This document shows positions 1-10,086 of a DNA stretch of 33,526 nt, piece by piece. The stretch is from assembly GCA_900095095.1 (NCBI GenBank), contig FMBT01000630.1, positions 1 through 33,526 on the forward strand, given 5' to 3'. The translations under genes were made by a program, and so were the position numbers. Below the pieces are notes generated by a model. That model was given only the letters and a program-made list of their open reading frames with translations. It was not told the origin of the DNA and did no database searches. Numbering within the stretch: position 1 is the stretch's first letter; the number at the start of each line of letters is the position of its first letter. The stretch is from Fragilariopsis cylindrus CCMP1102 (taxonomy: Eukaryota > Bacillariophyta > Bacillariophyceae > Bacillariales > Bacillariaceae).

Positions 1-740
1 GGTATGTATAGAAGTATAAAAAGATAAGACAAGAAATGTGTAATGTGTAATGTATTAGCAACTTTGACGGAATATAAATTTAACAAAGTATTTCAACCAC
101 ACAAAGAAGTCACTACTAGAGCTAATAAACAGCAGTATTCATAAACCAGATCGCCAGGAGCCGATCCAAAAAAACGATAGAGTCCTTATCCTCCAAGATA
201 GATACCGTACCACATGCAAGTCCCTAACAATAACAATAGGATCAAAATAAGTCAATGAGAAAGATAAATATGAAAATTTGAAAGTTACTTTTAAACTAAC
301 GTTAGCACTACGTTAAATTAAATAAATAGAAGTATAAACTTACTGCTGGTCCGCCGCCTATAATTGCAACATCATAGAAAGGTATATTTTTCAAAGCATG
401 GGTGACCGTATTTGTAACGAATTGGAACAGGAAGAATAGGGTAGTTCTAAACATCACTGTCGGTTGTCGTGTTCGTAAAGATTAAGTTGTTGTGCGTGTT
501 ACCGTTATTATTTCTGCTTTAATGCGTGCCAGTATTCAATGCTTGCTTGGCTGTAATGAATCTATCACTCTCAAAGGGAAGTTGTGTCGGTTGATGTGAT
601 GTGATGTGTTGTTGTATTGTCTGCTTGTCTTTTTCTGCGTTATTTTTGATTTCTGAAGGCCATATCGTAGTGAGATGGCGAAGATGTGGTTGATTTTTTG
701 AACTGAGAGGATCGTAGGCGAAATTGCTAGCGAAAGGCGA
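1..740. other. AT-rich region with no supported gene
   Basis: I see no coding region with recognisable protein features. Open frames here are short and lack domain-like sequence. The only local structure is at the right edge, where an 18-base stretch around GAAAAGTTGACAAATTTT (742-760) is repeated almost exactly at 803-820, just before the hairpin at 821-912. Confidence 0.5.
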
Positions 741-820
741 AGAAAAGTTGACAAATTTTGAAATGCTGTGAGAAACTATTTCTCGATTTATTTTTCGTTT
801 GCGGAAAGTTGACAAATTTT

Positions 821-912
821 CGGAATCAATTCCGAAAGTCGAAACTGATTCCGACTTGTCGGAACCTGTTCGACAAGTCGGAATCAGTTTCGAAAAGTCG
901 GAATCAATTCCG
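821..912. repeat. Long near-perfect hairpin (inverted repeat, about 41-base arms)
   Basis: The left arm (821-861) and right arm (871-912) are reverse complements apart from a few mismatches and one extra base. They are separated by a 9-base loop (862-870). The inner part is perfect (CGAAACTGATTCCGACTTG and its complement). Each arm also contains shorter palindromes built on GGAATC..GATTCC. The structure could be a fold-back repeat, a small-RNA precursor or a remnant of a mobile element. No gene assignment is possible. Confidence 0.85.
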
Positions 913-1679
913 ACAATTCTACGCGCGGTGGAAATTTTACAAAATACTGTACACGCATTGAACGCAAAAATTATTCAGTACGTTGAAACCATGCGACAAA
1001 TATATCTTGTATCATTTAATTTCTCACGAACTCTTATATTTATTTTACGCCTCGAGCGAAGCTCGAAGGATATTTGAATATGGAATTCACATCGTCAACA
1101 ACTTCGAACATACTGTAAAACATAAGCATGGAGTCAGAGTCAGAGTCAGTCGAATAACAACAAACAAATGGAAATAAAAAGAAGAAAAGGAAGAGATGTT
1201 GTCAATCTATCGTTATGCAGTTATGCAGTTATGCTTATTGTCACGAAGACGATGCTTGTCCAGCTCATTATAAATAGTTGTTGGATATTCTCTATCGTCG
1301 TCCAGTCGTTGTCTATGGCGATGATGTCGTCGTCGCCAACGATGTGAAATTCGTCGTATCCGAAACAAAAATAGAAACGGCAACGACGACGATGGTGACG
1401 AAGAAAGTGAACTCTGAAACGAATATAATTCATCAACTTTTAATCAATGAAGATGAAGATAAAGAATCCGTCGTAGCTATACTGTACGTCATTTACTGGA
1501 GCAACAACAAGATACCCGTAATGAATGGAATGGAATGGTTGGACTCTATGATGAACTCACGCCGAATCTGTGTGATTTGATTTGACAGTAACGACGGATC
1601 AGACCCGATCAAAGACGATATATTTGTTCAATATTGGAAGTATTCAGTATCACCTTCCGAATTCAATCGCCCGTCGACG

Positions 1680-2440
1680 ATACCAATACCAATACAATAG
1701 CAATAACATGACAATAACAATAACATAACAGCAGCAGCAGCTCATCGTCTAATGGTTCTGCTACTGTACAAACAGCAACTCCCATTATTATAATTCACGG
1801 TGGAACCAGGAATGGCACATAATTATATGCTAACTCTCAAACAATTAGCGTGCCGTGCCGCGTGATCGTTATGGTCCTACTAGAGATGTTTATTTTTATG
1901 ATCAATCTGGTTGTGGGAATCGATCTATATTACCAACTGGAAAAAAAATGTACAAGATATTATCCGTATCTACAGTATTAGATCCATTTTATTACTCGAC
2001 CATTGAACTGCCACGTATAGTTGAATACAATATTTAAGTCTTGATAAATATCATATAATTGCAAATACTGTAGTTGGGGGACGATACGATATTAGCGCAA
2101 TATTTTGTATCAAATGCAAATCAAAAATCATACAAAGAAGGGTTACAATCGTTAGTATTATCTGGACCATTATCAGATGGTGATTTATATATACAATCCC
2201 AATGGGAAACAAATTTTATCAAATAATTTACGATCGTTACCACCATTCATTCAACAACGAAATACATACATTAGGAAAACAAAATTCATATGACTCATTA
2301 GAATATCAATCAATAACATATACTTCACATTAACGAGTTTCTTTACAACTAGGATATCACCACCACCTGATTGTTTTTGTTGATTCAATTACTAACATGA
2401 ATAAAGAAATATATATTGGTATTTTCCTATTCTTTTCAGT
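1680..2440 (+). pseudogene. Proline iminopeptidase-like alpha/beta hydrolase, broken by several frameshifts
   Basis: Pieces of an alpha/beta hydrolase of the proline iminopeptidase type can be read in order across three frames. First comes a poly-Ser/Asn linker then TPIIIIHGG (to about 1803), the oxyanion-hole strand. Next, after one excess A at about 1803-1806, is GMAHNYMLTLKQLA. Then RDVYFYDQSGCGN (about 1873-1920), TILAQYF (about 2087), LQSLVLSGPLSDGDLYIQSQ (about 2140-2200), SLPPFIQQR and SPPPDCF then VDSITNMNKEIYIG (to about 2425). Their order and spacing match the family, whose enzymes remove N-terminal proline. The nucleophile region (usually GxSxG or SWG) is damaged and the C-terminal half with the catalytic Asp/His is absent before about 2450. 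Both insertions and deletions are needed to join the frames. It may be a true pseudogene or a gene in poorly corrected sequence, but the missing C-terminus favours a relic. Confidence 0.7.
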
Positions 2441-2869
2441 ATTACGGTAGCAACCATCAAATAAATATCTCAACTCCATCATTTGACTACTTCACCTTCA
2501 TGTTTTTTTTTCCATTTTCATATAGTATAACAATCTGTATCTGTAACGCCATCTCCATCTCCACGCAGTAGTATCACACATGTTTCTAGTATGAAATGGG
2601 TTCAAGAAAGAAGCTTTTGCCTCTTCTATTCTAGCATAGTGCAGTCGAGGAAGAAGGATGTCACGCTGAAGTCAAATATCCCGTCTGCCTTCTTGGAGTC
2701 ATTTGCAACTCTTGCTGCTGATCATTTCTGTCCTGATCTTGTTCAGATGTATGACTTGAACACTATAGTCAACAGGGTGCAAATGAATCCATCATCAATG
2801 AATCAATCCATCATCCATAGCATGGGCAATTCGAATCGCCCCGTGTCTTGACCTGCTTTTAAAGACAGG

Positions 2870-3041
2870 ACATCAAAAACACATCAAAAACAGATCCGAA
2901 ACTAACCTTTCCAAAAGCTCCAATTCCAAGATTTTTGCCACGCACATATTGACCGATTTTTGTTGGTGCTTGCTCCATTACTACAGAGGATGAAATCAAT
3001 GCTGAATGGTTTACTTTATTGTCCACCGGTAGGGGATTCAA
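2870..3041 (-). pseudogene. First exon of an SNF1/AMPK-type protein kinase (N-terminal piece only)
   Basis: The minus strand reads MEQAPTKIGQYVRGKNLGIG followed by AFGK, with a likely ATG at 2978. This is the family signature at the start of SNF1/AMPK alpha catalytic subunits: the K-I-G-x-Y lead-in and glycine-rich ATP loop G-x-G-x-F-G-K. Directly after AAG comes GTTAGT, a plausible splice donor, and TTAAAAGCAG about 55 bases on could be an acceptor. What follows it (VKTRGDS, then stops) does not continue into the ATP-binding Lys or the HRDLKPEN catalytic loop, and none of that is found nearby. It is therefore an orphan exon or relic. The 3' half of an SNF1-type kinase lies on the same strand at 12687-13405, which is the wrong order for one gene. 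Confidence 0.55.
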
Positions 3042-3408
3042 TTCTTCTTTGGTGAGTTATTATCTCCAAGCACCTTTTCTGTTGCTTGCTGTTGGCTCTT
3101 ACTTCTCCTTTTTTGCTGCTTTAGTTAGGCAGGGGCAAATGGTGTCAACAGCTGTGTTACCTCTCTCCTCCTTCCCTTTGCTTTTACAATACCGGATTCT
3201 CTACACGGAATTGGTCGTAGATTTTGGGCAACAGAAAGAACCCAACATTTTGATTTTTTTTGGATTTATTATTTCGGATTTTTTGGATGTTTGAAATCGA
3301 ATATGAAATAATGAAATATAGATATCAGTTAATGAACACCACCGACTGTCATAACTTACCTGCACCTTACCCACCGCTGATGCAAGAGACCTTCCAACTT
3401 CCAACACA

Positions 3409-4112
3409 ATGATGCGACTCACTCTGACTCCTTGTTCCCTCATCATCGCAGTGCTGCTCGGCAATAATCTCATGTTTGCATCTTCCATGAGTCTCCACCA
3501 TACTACAGTAAGCGATCTTCCTACACCAACCTTTCTCATTGACATGGACATGCTGCACATTTATACAAACAACCCCCCTACCTTCTTCCTTATCATCATC
3601 TTCCTCATCTTCCTCATCATCATCTTCCGAAAAGAATCTAGAAATTACTTATCCGTGCCTATCACTTCCAAAACATGGAAAAATATTGGTCCCGCATCCA
3701 CAATCCATCAATACTGCACGACGCATCGATAGTACTGACAATGATACACCCACACCCAACAAATCAAATCCTCCCTACGACGTGAGTAACTTCCGAGGAC
3801 GGAGTGCCCTCGGATACATTTATGCATCAGTGTCAATGTCTAAATCTTGTCCAGTAGGAAAAGAAACGCATTCGCGAGTTGGTACCTTTCTCGCAGAAAT
3901 TGATGTACCCTAGGGTCTTGGGAGGAATTCACAGCTGGTCATGGGGATTAACAACCATCACGTCGGTTCGTATTACTGGGCGTGATCTGTTGGAATGGGG
4001 GCATCCATGGAAGCACCGGGAGGTGACCTTTCGGAAACAGCGATGGGATGATGATGGTATGAAGATGAAGATACGGGGATCAACTATTGATGAGTGCCTG
4101 TGGGTGCGTTAA
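3409..4112 (+). CDS. Unrecognised protein with signal-peptide-like N-terminus, frameshifted
   Basis: The N-terminus (MMRLTLTPCSLIIAVLLGNN) is a likely signal peptide, followed by SDLPTPTFLIDMDML. That short stretch resembles the first strand of alanine-racemase-fold enzymes such as D-threonine aldolase, but the resemblance is too short to assign. The reading frame then changes: a poly-Ser tract, then GRSALGYIYASVSMSKSCPV, ETHSRVGTFLAEIDVP and QLVMGINNHHVGSYYW, and after another change RDLLEWGHPWKHREVTFRKQ, ending at 4112. The later segments are rich in Trp, His and Tyr and look like a folded, conserved protein, but I cannot name it. At least two frame changes and one in-frame stop separate the pieces. 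It may be a damaged gene or sequence error. Confidence 0.45.
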
Positions 4113-4620
4113 TAATACAGAATGGCGCTGCTTATATGAAAGCAAACAGAAATCATCATGTTGGACAGCAAATAATAACAGACCAAGTAGATCAGACATG
4201 TGAACAATGAACATAATATCTACTTTACAATTTACTATTGCCGGTCTGAATTATTATGTCACGATTCGATCGAATAAATTCATGAAATTGAGGGATTTAA
4301 ATATCTAATTCAAATGAATGGGAGGGAGGACAAACCAGGAGTTCGTTTGAAATTAAAAAATTGGCATGCCACTTTATCGGCAACTCTATGTGCATGCGAC
4401 ATCTAATTCTTGTAACGCCATTGCTCTTTGTTATTCGACAGACTTTCCCAGCCAACTAAATCCTGCTCAGCTTTTGGATTTGCAAGTGTAATGGACAAAA
4501 CAGTAAAAATCTACACTCCAAACCCTTCAGTAGAGCTATCATCAATTCAAACGCATTGTTGTGTTCATCAGAGCTGACATCTGGTTCAACTACGTATACT
4601 CAACATCATCAGATTTCTGT
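4113..4620. other. Intergenic region
   Basis: AT-rich spacer between the plus-strand gene ending at 4112 and the minus-strand gene ending at 4628. The two genes converge here, so 3' untranslated regions are expected. I see no RNA gene or repeat. Confidence 0.4.
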
Positions 4621-4627
4621 TCATTCC

Positions 4628-5778
4628 TCATTTCTTTTTTGCTGTGAATGAGTCCCTGGAGGCATTCGAAATTCCTCGAGCCATAAGATTCAAGTCTGAC
4701 CTGGAAAGGCCCAAGTTGTTGATATTATCATCAACATGCTCCTCTGCTTTCTGACCTATGTCATTTGCGTATTTCATCGCAACATCTCTTCCTTTCGAGA
4801 AAAGCTTTTTGGCATCTCTGATCGTTTTGCCCCCGCTCTCCGGCTTCAAAGCACCCATGGCAGTATCAACTACGCTTGATTTTACTCTTTGTTGTATCTG
4901 CTGGTTAAAATAAGATTGAATGATATCGTAAGTTCTTCTGTCGTGCATCCTCGCCGTCCTGTCTTTTTCTGAGCTGCTTTCGATGCCGCTGAGATTTGGT
5001 TACTCAAGGTTTTCAGATTGTCAAAATCAAAGACAAGTCCTCGCACAGATCTTTGTCAAGTGGTCTGACCTTAATTTTAACCTAATCTGGCCTTTGACCC
5101 GATACCTCCAATTCGAACAAATGCCGATGCTGCCTCAGATGAACTATCCACGATTTCTCTTCATCATACAGCTGCGGAGGGAATCCAATCTCGCTAAGTT
5201 CGCTCCTAAATTTGGATTGGATTGGAATGTTAGCAAAAATGTAATCAGAAGCTGAAAAGCACACAATACTGTTTGTTGCCTTGTGTCTTGCGACGCCTCG
5301 CCACTTACCAGTTGTTCTTCGACAGTATGAGATTAACGAATTCAATCAAGATATCTACATCCTCTACCTCTATGTCAATACAAGGTTTTAGGTATGAATC
5401 CCATGTAAGATATATCCTACCTACCCTTAACGCAGTTTTTTTTTTCACCATTGGCCTTCTTCTTCTTCATCGGCATAGCTACCTGAAATCCTGTAACAAC
5501 TAGTTCCTTATTAATAAGATCCAAAGACGTTTCAGTACATTGACAAACGGATGCAAGTACATCAAGGTCTTTCTTAATGGATTCAGGAAGTACGACTCCT
5601 CCATGCCTACAAACTAAGCGAATGATGTTTTGTGGGTCAACAGAAAAAAGCGATTTCTTTCCTCTGTGAATGACACTGGATCAGGCCCTCCTTTGCTGAA
5701 AATTCCAGCAGCGGAAAATCGAGGGATGGCGCATAGAACGATGATCCAAAGACGTTGATGATGTCCATAGATTTTCAT
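4628..5778 (-). CDS. Multi-exon secreted protein of unknown function
   Basis: The minus strand starts MKIYGHHQRLWIIVLCAIPR (ATG at 5778), a signal peptide ending near FSAAG. It runs to EERNRFF, where a T-run (about 5648-5653) one base short throws the frame. Restoring it continues SVDPQNIIRLVCRHGGVVLP and DLDVLASVCQCTETSLDLIN to a Lys-rich stretch near 5440. A second exon (about 5375-5309, DIEVEDVDILIEFVNLILSK) ends at a GTAAGT donor. The acceptor TTTAG at 5206 joins in phase to SELSEIGFPPQLYDEEKSW. A last exon (about 4990-4628) encodes a charged helical tail ending FTAKKK. The intron at 5206-5308 is well supported and the others are approximate. I do not recognise the family. The signal peptide suggests secretion or an endomembrane location. 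Whether the last exon belongs to the same gene is inferred from strand and spacing. Confidence 0.5.
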
Positions 5779-5779
5779 G

Positions 5780-6680
5780 CTTTAGTCCTGTGCGTGATGG
5801 GATTATTTTGAAGATGTTCTGTATTTATCTGTCGTCGGGTTTTTGCAATATCGACTATGCTTCAATTAAGAGTGCTAACATCTATATTCCGTCTGATAAG
5901 TTTGTAACGATAAAACTGGCCAACAATTATATAATGATTGATATACTGGTACCGTACAGTTAATTGAATTCCCACTGTCATTATGTTGATGATTGATGAT
6001 GTGAATGATTTTTGTTATTCTTGCATCATAGAGATAACTAAGAATATTAACAAAAAAATACTACGTGTACTAGTGTCCGTACGTAAACCTCATTATGTTG
6101 AAACGATTGATTGATTTGGAGGGCGCGCCGGGAATTTATTTAAAAAAGAACAAATGAAATTCAAACGTCTTTTAGAAGTACAAGTATTTTGAAAAGCAAT
6201 GTAAGATTCCCGCAGAACCCGGATTATCGAAAAAAGATATTCGCAATTCACGATTGAAAGAAGATCATGATTGATTTGATTGATTCATTCACGACGGAAA
6301 CCATCGTCGTCGAGAAAAAGCACAACAAATAGGATCAACAAAACGACATCAGATATCATGCATCCATTGTGCATCATAAGTTGTCGATCATTGCCATGTC
6401 ATCACTCAGTAAGATCTTCCTCATATATAACGTAAGACTACATAGTTTTTCCTTCTTCCTTTCCGATCATCAAATCAAATCACATTACATTACATTACAG
6501 TCACATTCAAAGCCAACTCGCTAGCATGTTACATACTCATGCATACCCCGTCGGTCTGACTGCTTGTAGCATGTAGCTTGCTACTTACTTGCGATTGCTG
6601 ACCAGAGGAGGCGTCGTCGTCGTCGGGCAAATTTATTGGGAAGAAAGCTTTTTGCGCGTACTTTAGGTAGAATTGAAGAT
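5780..6680. other. Intergenic region with no supported gene
   Basis: No protein-like open frame on either strand. It contains the upstream region of the minus-strand gene starting at 5778, including a CCAAT-like sequence in reverse. Small ATTAC repeats lie at about 6484-6500. Nothing else stands out. Confidence 0.4.
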
Positions 6681-6762
6681 TGGCGATGCAAAAAGGCCTC
6701 AATAAAAGAAAGGCAGGCAGGCAGTTTGTCGCTCACATTGAACGCTCAAAACATCATACTGT

Positions 6763-7025
6763 AGTTCAAAAATCAAGGAAATTCAAACACATGCAATGGC
6801 AATTCATTCTTCGCCTAATTCAGCAAACGCCAGAGTGTCTCCACCATAGTTCAAATATCAAAGGAATCGAAATTGACAAACAATGCACGGCAATTCTTTC
6901 TTAACCTAATCTAGCTATTCACTCAAGCATACATACATCTGCACCAGAGTTCAAAATCAATGAAATGAAAAAAAAACATGCAATACAGTTTCAGTTCATT
7001 CCTAACCTACTCTATTATCCACGTT
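6763..7025 (+). repeat. Degenerate tandem repeat, about three copies of 86-102 bases
   Basis: Three diverged units begin with AGTTCAAAxATCAAxG at 6763, 6849 and 6951. Each continues with a match to CATGCAATGGCAATTCATTC and then CCTAACCTA. Short open frames through it are accidental, because unit lengths are not multiples of three and the translation is not conserved. Confidence 0.6.
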
Positions 7026-7118
7026 GGGTTCTGCCTCGTTTCATTTCATGACGTTCATTGAATTCACTCATCGTCCGTCTTCCATTGGCAGACAACAACG
7101 GAGGGCTCACTCCCCAGC

Positions 7119-7689
7119 GTGGCCTACCCCTCGAAGAAAATCCATACAGTAGATATTGCCCACTTTCTCATCTTCAAGATTCTTCATCATTTCCATGAAA
7201 TCCATGAGAGAGATTCCTCCAAACATTCCGGAAGCAATTGCACCAGATCGCCTACCCTGACAATATTCACCCATTCGCTCCTTTTTCCATCGTTGGAATT
7301 ACAATCCAGAGGTCCTGAGCCTTTCCAGCACAGCATGCCATTGCCATTGTTTACATCATCATCATCATCATCACTATATTTAGATTTAGATTTTGATCAA
7401 TCAGGGAAGATGACTGTCTATGCCAGATACAGGCTAGAAAAGAGTGCTAAGGAAGTCAAAATTGAACGAGTGGTATTAGATAAGAGCGTTCGTGGTCAAG
7501 GGCAGGGTAAACGATTAATGAAAATTCATTTTGAATGATATCACTGTTAATTTCCCTAAACAATCTATTGTTTTGCCGGCGCAGGTAGAGGTATCTTCAT
7601 TCTATCGTTCTCTTGGGATTTATTACTCAGCGTGAAGTTTATGATGATAGCGGGTCGCCCACGTCTTCTCCATCCATGTCGCTGGATAA
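7119..7689 (+). CDS. GNAT-family N-acetyltransferase (ElaA-like), interrupted by single-base frameshifts
   Basis: GNAT enzymes transfer the acetyl group of acetyl-CoA to an amine. The core is readable: ARYRLEKSAKEVKIERVVLD then KSVRGQGQGKRLM (about 7420-7520), which is the beta4 strand and the acetyl-CoA pyrophosphate loop (R/Q-G-x-G-x-G/K motif). Then in other frames come VNFPKQSIVLPAQVEVSSFY RSLG (7549-7615), ITQREVYDDSGSP and, with one C restored at about 7662, HVFSIHVAG and a stop at 7687-7689. The AQ..V..FY..LGF..... EVYDD.G.PH order is typical of the ElaA branch. Three single-base indels (about 7537, 7617 and 7662) explain all breaks. The residues before 7380 are Ser/Pro/His-rich and unassigned, and the start is uncertain. 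The substrate is unknown. Confidence 0.65.
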
Positions 7690-8480
7690 GAAATCGCAAA
7701 TGCACAACAGTGGACAACTCTCTACCACTTGACCTCCAGTTCTCATTACCAGCAGTAATGATTATGATACTATTATGTTTAGGATATGCCTCATTCTATG
7801 ACCTTGTGATGCAAGCATTAGAACTACTATCAGGAAGTTTCCAAAGTCGACCGACGTTGAATTTTGTTTTCATGGCAATAGGATTCTTGCTACTTCGATT
7901 GTCGGCAAAATTTAAATCTGGTTTTATTCATCTGGTATCGTTGATTCGGAACCATTCTACAATCAATTCAAAGAAACCAAGCTTTTTCGATTAAAATTGG
8001 CCAATAGTTATAGTGCGGTATTCAGGATAAGAAGAAAGGAGAAAATAAAATTGAAATGCTCAAGAGACACGCACTAGTGAAGGATGTCAAGATTATGAAA
8101 TGGTCATGGTTGTGTCCAGGCTGATTGGGTTTTACCTTTTCTATATTCCATGCACGTACTTCTACACCGAGACCTGCATGAGGTTTGTGGCGATATCACG
8201 ACAAGAATTGATCAATTCTCTACCAAGTGTGATACAAATAGAAGGTGTCAATCCAAGTCCAATATTCCGGTCGATGCTAACCGTTGGACTTACTCCACTT
8301 CTGAGCCAAGATGAAATAGATAGCTAGAGTGAGCAAGCTCGATTGACGCAGCCTCGGACTGCTATGGGTTAAAGAGAGAACCCATCCAAGACAATGATAG
8401 TCAGTCATGCTCTGCGATGAATGGTATATTGAGTTCCTTTCTGTTTCTCGAAGAAAGACTAATCTTGAAGATGATGAGTA
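7690..8480. other. Region with open frames but no recognisable gene
   Basis: Plus-strand frames from 7632-7994 and 8100-8327 contain hydrophobic runs (for example VMIMILLCLGYASFYDLVMQ) but no motif I recognise. They could be parts of a decayed membrane protein. At about 7938-8070 another frame reads DSEPFYNQFKETKLFRLKLA, protein-like but unassigned. I do not call a gene here. Confidence 0.3.
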
Positions 8481-8485
8481 CTTAC

Positions 8486-9024
8486 GGTCGAGACTATCAT
8501 CCTATTCTTACTATCTTTGCTTGGAGAAGCTTCTGCATACTTTATATCACCAAAGGGTTTGTTCACCATAAGTTCTGTCGTCTTTGGCTTCAGTTTGTCT
8601 CTTTTAACAAAGACAAAGGTGGGTTTCTTTGGACTCTAAATTGCAACAATGCAGTAGATATAATTATTCTACTACGTATAAACGGAATACGTTCATTTTG
8701 AAACTTTCATTCTTCTTTGAAGATTCTGGCCTAGAAAAAAAAAAAAATTGTCATTACTCTGTTGAGGACCATAACCCAAATGCATATCCCTATACTCAAA
8801 TTCAAAGAAAAACCTACGTTTCCGGGACCAACACCATTGGTAAATCCATTTGCTCCAAGCATAGGTGCGTATCCGTTTGGAAACCAGCTCAATTAAACAT
8901 AAGCTCTTCCCTGCTGATAAGATCCCTGAAAGTTAAAGTTTGTATCAGGTGCACGGTACGCCATACCAACATTCCAAGGCGAACTCTGACCATAAACTGC
9001 ATCTAAAGCCAGAATAAAGCACAT
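8486..9024 (-). CDS. Probable secreted Gly/Asn/Tyr/Gln-rich protein with one intron, partial
   Basis: The minus strand from an ATG at 9024 reads MCFILALDAVYGQSSPWNVG and continues MAYRAPDTNFNFQGSYQQGR. After an in-frame stop (possible frame error) it gives WFPNGYAPMLGANGFTNGVG. A likely donor (AAC|GTAGGT, about 8821) is followed 100 bases later by a long T-tract ending CTAG (about 8731), an excellent acceptor. The next exon has KPKTTELMVNKPFGDIKYAE, with frame shifts, and ends at a GTAAGT donor near 8486. The composition and the signal-peptide-like start suggest a secreted low-complexity protein, but no family is recognised and the 3' end is not found. The start overlaps, on the opposite strand, the ATG of the exon at 9023-9168. 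Confidence 0.4.
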
Positions 9025-9168
9025 GAAGACTTTGAAATGGACTGCTTTGCGTGGCAAAAGTCTTTCGGTTCCTATTGTGGGTGTGACGTTTCTGATCCTT
9101 TCAGCTTTAATGGTTTTTGCCGGATATGCAATGATAATATTTCATCCAAACCCAATAGAAGTGTGGCG
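9023..9168 (+). CDS. Possible first exon of a membrane-anchored protein
   Basis: From ATG 9023 the plus strand encodes MKTLKWTALRGKSLSVPIVG followed by VTFLILSALMVFAGYAMIIF and HPNPIEVWRF. A basic N-terminus plus one hydrophobic helix fits a signal anchor. It ends exactly at TTTCAG|GTAAAT, a credible splice donor. No second exon is visible before the minus-strand SET gene, so this is either an orphan exon or chance coding on the strand opposite the gene at 8486-9024. Confidence 0.3.
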
Positions 9169-9323
9169 TTTCAGGTAAATAATGAGGTGTACACAAAACA
9201 TTGTGCTTGGTTAGAGCAAGATTTAAATTTAAGAAGCGGCTTCCACCTCCCTCTTAGTGCAAATAATTTTAATCGGCATGACCATACATGGTACACATAA
9301 CAAAAAGATTAAACATATACTTA

Positions 9324-9849
9324 TCATTCTACGCCCTTTGAATCTGATTCAGTTTGGGTAATGAATCTAGGTGTTTCGCCGCTACAAATGCTCTTGAGGT
9401 CCTCTGATTGCTGGATCCAAGCTTCAAGACCACTCACATAAAATATATTGTAATCTCTTCGCCAGCTTTGATATCTGTGGAAGCCACTGCATACGAAAGA
9501 GCCGAATGGGCGATATGACGGTCAGTAAAAATATCATACACATTCTCACGGTATGATTCATATCGTCGACAGTTGCGTTCATCGCAGTGACGATTACACC
9601 CTCCTTATCATTTCTCCATGATCTGAAAGCACTCCAGTCCAGCATATTGAATGTCCCGTTGCAGCCATGATTCACAAATGTCAAAATGGACGGTTCCACA
9701 AAATATTCAGTTCCTCCCTTTAAAATTAAGAAGAAGTTACACAAAGGTGACATAAAGAAAGTTAGCCAACCACAAGACCAATCCAAAAAACAATGACGTC
9801 TCCTAGGTATAGTGCGACAACGTGTCAACGTGGCAGTCATTGCATCCAA
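9324..9849 (-). pseudogene. SET-domain protein, C-terminal half, with two frameshifts
   Basis: SET domains are lysine methyltransferases that use S-adenosylmethionine. The minus strand reads EPSILTFVNHGCNGTFNM (about 9700-9645), which matches the conserved SET NH-x-C motif that binds the cofactor. After a one-base loss near 9550 comes YRENVYDIFTDRHIAHSALS then YAVASTDIKAGEEITIYF, the typical end of a SET domain (D-I-x-x-G-E-E-I-T). After one missing T near 9442 it continues YVSGLEAWIQQSEDLKSICS and stops at 9324. The front half of the domain, including the GxG and YxG parts, is absent upstream. TTTTAAAG before GGAGG at about 9722 could be an intron acceptor, but the bases up to the next gene at 10087 carry no further SET sequence. 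Most likely a truncated copy. Confidence 0.6.
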
Positions 9850-10086
9850 AAACTAAGAATATCACTCACTTTGTTCCCCATAAGGGATAAATAGGAACTT
9901 AATATTAAAAATTATATATAGCTGGTGTAATCATATATTTATTGGCTATTATACTATAGTCTTTTTTTCTTCCTCCAATAACTGATGTTGATGATCACAG
10001 CAATAATGTCACTAGGCTTTTTCTTTCCGTATTTCGCCTTTCAATGAACTGTATTTATTTATAGATATACTTTACTTATTTATATT
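9850..10086. other. AT-rich spacer
   Basis: Between the SET fragment and the 3' end of the FAS1 gene on the same strand. AT-rich with no repeats or genes seen. It probably contains the FAS1 polyadenylation region. Confidence 0.4.

Noticed and set aside
519-815. Minus-strand frame of 98 codons and plus-strand frames through the hairpin
   Set aside because: The frames lack domain-like sequence and run through repeats and the inverted repeat.
1278-1580. Plus-strand frame of 100 codons
   Set aside because: Built largely on GTCGTC/GACGAC simple repeats. No domain is seen, and it does not connect in frame to the hydrolase fragments downstream.
2591-2851. Plus-strand frame of 86 codons (KKDVTLKSNIPSAFLESF region)
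   Set aside because: The composition is protein-like, but I recognise no family and found no splice-linked exons. Left uncalled.
6680-6904. Plus-strand frame of 74 codons
   Set aside because: It lies in the degenerate 86-102-base tandem repeat and has no conserved protein pattern.
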